Shown piece after piece: positions 54,851 through 64,000 of a DNA stretch of 64,000 nt. The notes under the pieces were generated by a model that had not been told where the DNA came from, searched no databases, and saw nothing but the letters and a program-made list of their open reading frames with translations. How positions within the stretch are numbered: position 1 is the stretch's first letter; every line of letters starts with the position of its first letter. The DNA comes from Cyprinodon diabolis (Eukaryota > Chordata > Actinopteri > Cyprinodontiformes > Cyprinodontidae): the NCBI GenBank assembly GCA_030533445.1, contig CM060080.1:6056052-6120051 (forward strand), read 5' to 3'. The position numbers and the translations under genes are program-made.

Positions 54851-57310
54851 AATTTTAACAACAGGAAAAGTCAAAGTGCCTTACAAGCAAAAGAAAATAA
54901 AAGTACATTATTTTGTCCGAGTTTTTAAGCAGGGTTTTGAAAGTGGTTTTCAAAAGCTGGAGGAAATACAGGCCAAAATGGACATGTTTGTTAATTTAAA
55001 CAATATAAAGTAAATTGAAGTTGGTGATTGAAAGTGGTAAAAATGTGGACGGGTTAAACAGGTCCCAAAACATTTGCAAGGCACCAGAAACACCATTAAA
55101 TAATATAACTAAATAAGAAAAACGCACATGAGAGAATTAATGGGCGCTGCGGTTTACTTTTTTTTAACAGTTATTTATGAATGCACCGTTTGAAATGTCC
55201 AAATGTACCTTTCTTTTAACCGACTCAGGACTCATCTTCAGCAAATAAAAAAATAATGATAAAAAAATTTTGGTTTTAATAACAACGGTTTTGACTTTCC
55301 TTTGCCGTTTTTAATGCAAATAGTCATCCATTAAAAGCTGGCAGGCTCACTCCAATTAACGCTGCTAATTAACATTTGCTTATATTTCCAGGAGGAATTG
55401 ACACCACACATCAACAGGTTTGTGTCTAAATTAGGAGCGTGTACAGCTCCACTCACGGTCACAATTTATCACATGGCAATCATCTTTAAAGGGCAATCCC
55501 ACTTAAAGAGACTTAATGAGACTGAGACTCCATAGACGACCAAAAATAGAAGCTGCAGAGTGAATTCGATTGATCTGAGGGAGCCCTTGTGGAGCTGTCT
55601 CCGTTGTGAGTCATAGACGGGAGCTTTGTGCCTTGATGACGTGGGGGTAGGACGGGGGACGCGTGGGTGACACTTATGGAAGAGTGGGCGGCTGAGAGCA
55701 GCAGATGCAGCTCTTGTGTTTCCCCTCAGGACCCTTGTCATCCACATTGTATTCAGCTTGTTGTTGCTACGATACACTGAGGAAGATGGTCGTTACACTG
55801 AACATCCAAACACAGAAAAGCTGTTTTAGGTTTTTGAACACAGCATGTTTCTTTCCATTTCACTCACAACTTAATTAACAAATAGCTCAGCTTCTAGCAT
55901 CCGACACATACAAGAATGTAATCCTGGCTACTTTAGTCCTGCAACTGGTATTTTATCCCTTATCTATCTACATCTCTTTTGGGTCTTCATACATTATTAA
56001 TGAGGAAAACAGATTGACTTAGACGGCTGTTATGATCATTAGGGAACTCAAAGTTCCATTCTTCTGGTATTTCCTGTGGATTTTCAAAAACAGAAGCTCG
56101 TTCACTAAAGCAAAAACATATTTTACAGTTAAAAAAATAAAATAAAAGAGACTATAAAGTCCAGAAGTCACTCAGATGTAATTGAAAAAGAACTTGCAAT
56201 TAAAATTCTAGTAAAGGTAGCTTTGCAATGTGTTAACTCTAAATGTAAATGCATGCCACACTTCTCAAATCTTTTTTTGCAATACCCATCTTCTCTCCTG
56301 TCAGGTTTTTCCAGCTACTAGATCTTTCTTTGGAAAAGAAAACCTTTTTTTTTTTTAGTTTACTTAACATTATTATGTCGACACATCATGCAAAAATCTG
56401 AAACATCCCAACTATGGAGAGTAAACTTCCAAATGAATAAGAGATACAACTTTAAAAGACCGTGGGAAATTTTTATACAGGAAAGCTCGGTCAAGTAAAA
56501 AAAAACTTCTTCAAGAAGATAAAAAAAATTATTACAAAAACATAAAGTTATCAAAAATAATCATAGCAGAGAAACAGAATAAAATCTAAACACACAAACA
56601 ATTTCAGAAGCAAAATAGGAAGATTCTAGTGAGACCCTGCAGCCTTCAGAAAGTAGACAAACAAACAGAGACACAAAGCAACTGCCAAAGATATTAAAAA
56701 ATGAAGCAACAATAGAAGAAAAAACAGAGACAAGCCAAAACAAACCAGAAAGTAAATCACAGAACGCTTATTTTTTGTTGGTCTCATGCATTTTTTCCGG
56801 TTTCTGTAGTTTTCTCTTTCTAAAGACATGGTGGAAAAATCATCAATTCTGTTTTTTTTATTTTTTATTCAGGATCACATTTGAAAGAACATCCTAAAGA
56901 TAAAATGTTTTTATTTTTTAAAAAGCAAACTGAACTTGATCATCATAATTTAAACTTCCCCTTTTACTTCACCAAAGTTGCAACTTTACAAAATAAGAAT
57001 TGATCCTTACCAAGATGATTCAGTGCATACATACTTTTACATTTTATTAAATATATTGTTAAACAATAAAATGTTGAGATTAAAATAGACTCAAATGGAT
57101 GTATGAGTTTTCCAAGCATTAACAGTCTGAAAGGTCATGGAAGAATGAATCAACTCTCCCACTGACTGCACACCCTACCACTTCTCTACAGCAGCAGCAT
57201 CTCTGACTGCTCTGCTGTTAATAACTGTTTTTTTTTTCTTGTCTTCCTTCATCTTTATGTTGTGGCCGTAATTATGTCAGTCAGCTTCCATCGCTCAACA
57301 GTTTAATAAT
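54851..57310. other. Intergenic, no gene recognised
   Basis: No exon with supporting splice sites and conserved protein was found. A GC-richer segment near 55600-55740 is open in places but shows no known motif. Confidence 0.4.
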
Positions 57311-57313
57311 AAG

Positions 57314-57743
57314 CAGTGTTACACCATATTTTGTTAGCCATCATATATTGTGAATAAAGTTGTGAATAAAGGATGTTTTGGCCCCGATGCCAATACCCAA
57401 TCCCTGGCTGTGCAGTATTGGTCGATACCGATACCATCTGTCTGAAATTTGATGTGTGTGTGAATATATGAAGAAGTACATACTACTTGAATGTAAAAAT
57501 ATCTCCATCATGGCTTTGTCTAGCTGCTGCCTACATTTGTGAAGCAGGAAAAAGACTAAAACCAAGTGAATCCAGCAGAACTTTTTATTGCCTACCTGGA
57601 ATGGGTGACAATAGTTGAAGAAACCTTTGGCTCTCACAATGGTATCAGTGCCCTATTTGTTGGTACTTGCCGATACCAATACCACCATTTTAGTGCTGGA
57701 TCGGGGCCCCGCCTGATACTTCTATCAGTATCGGTGCAACACT
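57314..57743. mobile_element. hAT-like non-autonomous element
   Basis: Left end CAGTGTTACACC and right end GGTGCAACACT are inverted repeats; subterminal TTGGTCGATACCGATACC and CCGATACCAATACC repeats are typical of a fish hAT family. No clear target duplication found. Confidence 0.5.
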
Positions 57744-58059
57744 AATTAGAAAATGGTTTAACACTTACATCCATTGTTCTTTTTATTTTTATTTTCAGCT
57801 AAGCTTTATTAAACTTTTTGTGGTGACAGTCACATCTATTATTCTGTAAATTTTGAGCTGCTTGGGTTGTTCAGAAAGAAATTAATGACAGAAACCTTTC
57901 ATTTGTAGCATGAACAATAACAACATAATAATAACAATTAGTATAAAATATATAAATAATGATTAAAAAAAAGAATAAAATCAGGTTTTAACAAAAAATC
58001 AGAACTGAGCATCAAGACCTGCTTTGTGACAATAGCCTAAAAGCTACCTTTTGTATCTC

Positions 58060-58352
58060 TGCTTCTGTCTCCTTGAACCCCAGCCGGCCTCAGCAGATGG
58101 CCGCTCACACCGAGTCTGGTTCTGCTGGAGGTTTCTTCTTGTTAAAAGGGAGTTTTTCCTCTCCACTGTCGCTACAAGCATGCTTAGTGTGAGGGATTGC
58201 ATCCGAGTCAATGAGTCGATGCAATCAACTGGTTTTCCTTAGATAGAAAACTTTGAATCAGTTTGACTGTATGATCTTGTGAACTGTAAAAAGCCTTGAG
58301 ATGACGTGCTGTGAATTGGTGCTATAGAAATAAACTGAATTGAATTGATTGA
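58060..58352 (+). repeat. LINE-like 3' tail, copy 3
   Basis: TCCTTGAACCCCAGCCGGCCTCAGCAGATGG through GGTGCTATAGAAATAAACTGAATTGAATTGATTGAA. Nearly identical to copy 2 over its core. Confidence 0.7.
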
Positions 58353-58369
58353 ATTAAAAGTAAAAAGCG

Positions 58370-58545
58370 AGGGTGTAATGGTGGTGCAGGGGTAAAACAT
58401 GTGACCAAACATGTGATTTGGTCCTTTACACTGCAGTCATAGTTTCAGTCCCAGCCTGTTGACCTTTGCTGCACGTCACCCTCTTCTCTCAAATCCCATT
58501 TCCTGTCTGCCTCCTTTCAAAAAAATAACTAAATAAAGGCGCAAT
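58370..58545 (+). repeat. tRNA-like SINE
   Basis: A head with a box-B-like AGTTTCAGTCCC, then GACCTTTGCTGCACGTCACCCTCTTCTCTC and a CAAATAAAGGC-like end (AACTAAATAAAGGC). This order fits a widespread fish SINE; the head is diverged. Confidence 0.55.
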
Positions 58546-59645
58546 TCCAGGCCACACTTTTCAGATTTGTATTTGTCCCATATCAAAATATTGAAAGGTT
58601 TAGATGTGATGAAATGTTTGTATCACAAACAGGAGAATTTAATCTGTTATATCTGGAAACAGGCATAATATTAAAATGTTTTCCTTGTTTTACCTCTCAG
58701 ATATGTGTTTGTTGGTGTAACTCCTGTCCTTCTTGTTTCCTCTATAATGCAGATGCTACATTCCTTCCTTGCGGCAATTTGCTGAAGCACTGCAATCATT
58801 GTGCATCTGACCAAACCTTATAATCTTAGATTTGGTCAGAAAGTCTTTGTGGTTAATATACTGAGAGAGAGCATATTCTGCAACATCATTATTCTTCTTG
58901 AGAACAAAAATAAGTGCACTAATCTCCCACTGCATTGAGACAATTGCAGTTGGTAAGGCCTCTTGTTTTGAGAATAAATCATTATTTCAAGAACCTTTTG
59001 GCTTGATCTAAGATTGTGAGATGTTTTGCAATCAAAGCAAAGACTGAAAGAATTTTCCTCTCTGTGAAGACAGTTCCAGGGAAAGAAGCATTTCTCTAGG
59101 GACACAAGAAAGCAGCTAAAGCTTTGGAAGACTGTTTCTGTTTCCAGTGAAAGAGCCTCTGCACCAATGTAGACACAATGTCAGCCAGTCAGATGGTAAC
59201 TGTTGTTAATTTGCTGTTTTACTGCCACGTGAATTTCATCGGATCACCTGGTCTTTACTTAAAATGAATAAATCCTGCCGAGTTTCTACTGACGTAAAAA
59301 GGTCCAGCAGACCGACATTTAAAAACGATATGAAACATTAAATGAATTATTCTTTGTCCAAATAAATGTAAATGGGAAAATATTATAAATATAATTCAGA
59401 AGAAGATAAAAATGTAATCATAGTAAACACCTAAAGATGTGAAAAATATTAAGTTACAAACTTTACCTCCACCAGTTAGGTTCTATTTTGCAGATTCCTG
59501 AGGATTCCAAGTACATTGATCAATTTATATGCCAGAATAAACATCATAGGAATGTCCAGGAGATGGATTATATGTCCCAGGGATGAATGACTGTGACGTG
59601 TGCATATGAACTGCAGAACAAACGAATAAAAGACCTTGTAAAGAC

Positions 59646-60514
59646 CAGAGGTGGAAAGAGTACTAAAAAATTGTAATTGAGTAAAAGTATCTTTACTTTG
59701 CCTAAATTATACTAAGTAAAATTACCCATCTCAAAATTTACTCAAGTAAAAGTACAAAATTACTTCATTTAAAATGTAATTTGAGTAAAAGTTACTTAGT
59801 TACTTTGAGTTATTCAATGCAAAAAAGGATGAGTCATGAATCGAATTGAGCACAAGGTGTTTTAATCGATTTTTAGGCGTATTTCAGTGGAAATCCACAC
59901 CTGCAAAAGATCAGCTGGCTAAAAAACATACTTCCTCACAGCACAAGGACAGTCACAACCTGTACCATAAAGTGCAAACAATTTTCAATCCTACTGTCCA
60001 ACAGATAACAACATGATAGGAATAAAGAAATTTAAACTACATTTTAAAGTTTTCAAAATGCACACAAAATGAAATGCCCAAAAGATACCAGAAATCAAAC
60101 TAAAACGCAACAGGATGCCACTGTTATTAACAAGCTCCTCATTTAATGATTTTAACTGACACTTGATTTACTTTAATAGTGATTTTAACTGACACTTGTT
60201 TTTACATCAATTGCTTATATGTTTGAATTGTGTAAATAAAGTGCTGTGAAAAGTCAAAAGTCTTCTTCTATTTTTTTAATGGCGATTAAGTGTCTAATGT
60301 TTAAATTTCCTTCACCATCAGTATTTTTTATTTTTTTTACTCAGTAACGTGAGGTGCTTTTAAATGTAGCGAAGTAAAACTACTTAGGTTAAAATTTACT
60401 CAAGTAAAAGTAAAAATAACATTTAAAAAACAACTCAGAAAATTACAAATTACTCATAAAAAGTACTCAATTACAGTAACGTGAGTAAATGTAATTTGTT
60501 ACTTTCCACCCCTG
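59646..60514. mobile_element. Large hAT MITE
   Basis: Ends CAGAGGTGGAAAGAGTA and TTACTTTCCACCCCTG with an exact 8-bp duplication GTAAAGAC (59638-59645, 60515-60522). Subterminal ACTCAAGTAAAAGTA repeats occur on both sides. The interior of about 500 bp is non-coding. Total 869 bp. Confidence 0.9.
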
Positions 60515-61139
60515 GTAAAGACAATTGCTGAATATAGGACTCCTGTAGCAATATGTGACACCAAAGTGGCCACAGATTATTTTAGAGGCGTTTTACTGCA
60601 ACAGGCACTTTTAAACATCTCAAAAATTAGTGCTATCACTATGTATATAAGTAGACATTAACCAGAAAGTTAAAGTTTGGGCTCCCAATCTGTGATCCAA
60701 CTGGACAACGAGAATCGTACTTCTGATTTAGCTTCAGGACTAAATCAGAATAACGAGGCCAGAGCTGAAAAGGTGTTTAAGCAAGATGACCAACAAATCT
60801 GACCCAGTTACACCGGTTCTGTCGGCAGGTCTTTATAGCAAAAACACAAATCATTTCTGACCTAAAAGAAGAAAAGTTTCGTCTGATTTAAATTCAGTGG
60901 GATGCAGTACAAGAAATTATTTGGTTCTAGCTGGACGTTTTAACTAAATTAGAACCATGACATTAATGTATCATTTTAAAGGGAGTTGCTGTTTTGACAT
61001 GAAGAGATTGCTGTTTTGCATCAACATTCCTAAACTTTTTGATTTCATAAATGTCCCTGAAATCTTTCTCCAGATTCAGAATTGAAATACGTTTGATTTA
61101 AGTAATTTCAGTGTCTTCTTTCAAATGTTTAAAGTCTTT

Positions 61140-61480
61140 TAGGATAGTTTATCTATCTGGGTTTGATTTCCGGCCCGGGCTCTTTCTGCATGGAGTTTGC
61201 ATGTTCTTACTGAGCATGTGTGGGTTCTCTCCAGGTACTCCGTCTTCCTCCCACAGTCCAAAAACGTGACTATTAGGTTAAATTGCTTCTCCTTAGGTGT
61301 GAGTGTGTGTGTGAATGTTTGTTTGTCCTGTTTGTCTCTGTGTTGCCCTGTGATGGACTGGGGACCTGTCCAGGGTGGACTCCACCTCTTGCCCGTAGAC
61401 TGCTGGAGATAGGCACCAGCACCCCTCATGACCCCGCTTGGTATAAGCATGATGGAGAATAGATGGATGGATGATCTCAC
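61140..61480 (+). repeat. RTE/Expander-like retroposon 3' tail
   Basis: GTGTGGGTTCTCTCCAGGTACTCC, TCCTCCCACAGTCC, GTGATGGACTGGGGACCTGTCCAGGGTG and GGAGATAGGCACCAGCACCCC, ending in GATGGATGGATG. This is the common 3' region of fish RTE-type LINEs or derived SINEs. Confidence 0.65.
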
Positions 61481-61499
61481 AATAGAGAAATTAACTCTC

Positions 61500-61670
61500 T
61501 GCATTTAACCCATCGCCTTGGGAAGCAGTGGGCTGCCATTGTGCAGCACCCAGGGATCAGTGTGGGGTTAAAGGTCTTGCTCAGAGACCCGGGGTGCAGG
61601 CTTTTTGGGATTGAATCAGATACATGCAACCTTCTCAGAGCATAACCACTATGCCAACACTCCCCCTAAT
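61500..61670 (-). repeat. Dispersed fish repeat of unknown class
   Basis: TTTAACCCATCGCCTTGGGAAGCAGTGGGCTGCCATTG and GGTCTTGCTCAGAGACCCGGGGTG are familiar from many fish loci; class not assigned. Confidence 0.4.
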
Positions 61671-61859
61671 TGTGTTGCACATAAAAAACGATAACAGGAA
61701 AACACCATGAAAAGTCTATTGCAGTGGCATAGACATAATACAAGAATATTAATTATTCAATTAAAATGATAAAATATCAAGACTAAAATTACTGATGATA
61801 AAATGAAAGTTCGGCTACAAAGTTAATTATGTTTAGACAGCGCAGTCAAGGGTATTTAT

Positions 61860-62480
61860 AAACAAAGACGTTTTTAATCTGTATTTAAAGCAACTGTTTC
61901 AGCATGTTGGGAGTTTCTTCCAGATTAGTGGAACAATAGGAACTAAAAGCTTCTTCTCCTTGTTCGGTTCTGGTTCTGCAAAGCAGAATAGAGTCAGAAG
62001 ACCTGAGAGGTCTGAGAGGTTAGTCCACTGACAGCAGGTCTGTGTTGTATTTTCGAACCATGCCATTCAGTGATTTATTGACTAACAGAAGGATTTTAAA
62101 GTCTATTCTCTGATACTAAGGGAGCCAGTAGAAGAACTTTAGAACTGGGCTGATGTTCTTCACTTTCTTGGTTCTAGTGAGGACGCAGGCAGCAGCAATC
62201 TGAATCACCTGCAGTTTTCTGATCCACTTTTTAGGCAGACAGTGAAGACACCACTGCAGGGATCAGTTCTGCTAAAGATTAATATATGATTTTTTTATGG
62301 TCCTTCTGAGACATTAGTCCTTTAATCCTGGAGATTATCTTTAGGTGATAGAAGGCTGATTTTGTTATTTCTTTATGAGCCTCTGAAGGTCCAGGTCTGA
62401 GTTTAGAAGTTTGCCCCTGAAGGCTCAGATCTGGTTGGAAGTTGTGGTCCCATTACAGTTGGGTTCACCTCCTCTAACAG
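61860..62480 (+). repeat. LINE relic, L2/Rex-like
   Basis: GGATTTTAAAGTCTATTCTCTG, GGGAGCCAGTAGAAGAACTTTAGAACTGGGCTGATG and CAGTTTTCTGATCCACTTTTTAGGCAGACAGTGAAGAC resemble fish LINE internal sequence. No open frame. Confidence 0.45.
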
Positions 62481-62484
62481 AGCC

Positions 62485-64000
62485 ATAAACCTGTTTTCTT
62501 AACTTCCAGTGCCAGTGTCACTTTGAAGTGAAAGCCTGTATTTATCAGCTTAACAAATCCTCATTCTGACACAAAGTCCCATTAAGCTGCGAAGACCTCA
62601 TCTCACATAATTGGTAGATGAATCCATCCCTCCTCACCTCCACAATGGAGGTGACCAGAGACAAAGTGGGCCAAGGACTCTGAGAGAAAATAGGCTGTGA
62701 ATCACAGAGGGGCTGGATCGTCCTGGGAAGGAATGTGGGTTATCAGAGATCCTCTGCACAGCACATGTAGACATCAAGTAGAGAGCTAGCACATGATTTG
62801 GCTGATTGTAAGCTTTTTTTTATGCAGGAAATCCACAAGGAAGGTTTAATTTTGTTGCTTTATTATGTTGAATTGATCCTTTTAAGATTTTGCAGGACTA
62901 AACTGAATATTCTGGCATCGGACTTTAATTCAATCCAGCTCAAGCCAATTTATATAACCCCCAATTTACAACAAAAGCTGTCTTAGGAAACATTACTAAG
63001 ACAGTAAACAAGTACATTTAATATTTTTTTAGCAGAAACAATGTAACTTCTGCATTCATACTGTAACACGTAATGGGCTACATGGTTTTAGTTATATTAG
63101 GGAGTATCTATATAAAAATGCAACAATTTGATGGAGAGTTTGACCATAAATAAATCACATAAGGGAAAAAAAATAACAAAAACTTTATTTTAAGTTTGAC
63201 TGCTCTGAAGGAGGATTCAGGGCTTCAGATTAGAGCCAGAACCGGCTTTGCTTAGGGGTCTAAAGAAGAATCTTAAAGCCACGTCCACAGAGCTTCTGTA
63301 ACAGTGAGAGCAAGAGGGTTTAGGTGGGGAGTGTTCAAAGTGCAGCCCACAGTTCATGGCTAGCAGTAAGCGTTTTTGACAAAGAAAAAAAACAAACAAA
63401 AAAAACAACCCATATCCTGTTGTTGAGCAAAGCTTATAAATAGAAAAATTTTAAGAAATGACTTGCCCGTCTTCAACTACACCTTTTTTTTATGTCTCAG
63501 ATCACCCAGACTTCATGTGGATAACATTTTCATTTCTGCAGGTGTTTCTAAAATGTTTAGGTTTTTGGCCCCATTAATATTTTCAATCTTGGCCTACGTT
63601 TTAAGAGGTTTGGAGGTCCCTGGTTTAAGTGAATCTAACCCCACATTGATGCAAAGACGTTGTACAGATTAACCGATGGCTGAGAAAAAAAAATATTAGA
63701 GACTGGAACTTTATGGGACGTTTAAAGAAGGAAAGTAGAATACCAGGCAACTAATAATGAACATTGAGTCATGCCAACAGTGAAACATCCTGATGCTCAG
63801 AGGTTTTCTCATCTAGGAGAGCAGTGACGATGATGCCAAAATACAAAAATCCCTCTGGCCTGGGTGAGCTCCTTCCTCCGAGGATGAGATGGTCCATCCC
63901 GACTGCAAACATGACTTGCTCCTGTGTTCAGCAATGCGTCAGAGATGCAGGGCCTTTTACATCATTTGTTTCGCTCATCTTGTTGAACTGTTTAAAGTAA
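62485..64000. other. Intergenic, no gene recognised
   Basis: No exon, RNA gene or bounded repeat was identified up to the window end. Confidence 0.4.

Noticed and set aside
55469..55777. 102-codon minus-strand ORF in a GC-richer segment
   Set aside because: No known domain, no supporting splice sites and no conserved features that I can recognise.

Overview
The window is a stretch of ray-finned (teleost) fish nuclear DNA. The evidence is a split vertebrate gene (stac), many teleost-type DNA transposons (Tc1/mariner, hAT, piggyBac-type MITEs), LINE 3' tails, a Penelope-like element and a large, largely intact endogenous retrovirus. There are no operons, bacterial genes or CRISPR arrays.

Region 1-11129 (+ strand) is most of a class I (gamma/epsilon-like) provirus. 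Its 5' LTR, leader and gag start lie left of the window. Gag is open from base 3 to a UAG at 2016-2018. Pro-pol continues in the same frame to 6671, the layout used for stop-codon readthrough. Pol holds an aspartic protease, then an extra block with two HxT motifs that looks like a 2H-phosphoesterase, then RT, RNase H, a D,D(35)E integrase and a Ser/Pro/Asp-rich tail. Env (6646-8592) has a CxxC in SU, a CX6CC in TM and two furin-type sites. A further ORF (8798-9631), with a basic patch followed by a regular leucine-zipper coiled coil, lies between env and the 3' LTR. The polypurine tract (10279-10291) and 3' LTR (10292 to about 11129) close the element. No stop or frameshift was seen in any of the four reading frames.

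Region 11130-36920 holds the 5' part of host gene stac (SH3 and cysteine-rich domain adaptor) on the minus strand: exon 1 at 36516-36629, exon 2 at 20876-21209, exon 3 at 13245-13345. Splice sites and phases match exactly and rebuild the C1 zinc finger. The exon 4 sequence is not seen down to base 1, so the provirus appears to sit in intron 3 in antisense orientation. The introns carry a Penelope-like GIY-YIG fragment split by a TIR element that contains a RecQ-helicase fragment, a second copy of that element, a hAT relic with a BED finger, Tc1 relics, foldback elements and MITEs.

Region 37000-64000 lies upstream of stac and shows no recognisable host exon. It contains a nearly full-length Tc1 element (49019-50581), a solo LTR with a 5-bp target duplication (53805-54519), hAT MITEs with 8-bp duplications, LINE 3' tails, a restriction-like-endonuclease retroposon fragment beside long (TA)n arrays, and a tRNA-like SINE.

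The most unusual content is in the retrovirus: the HxT/HxT block in Pol and the zipper-bearing extra gene.
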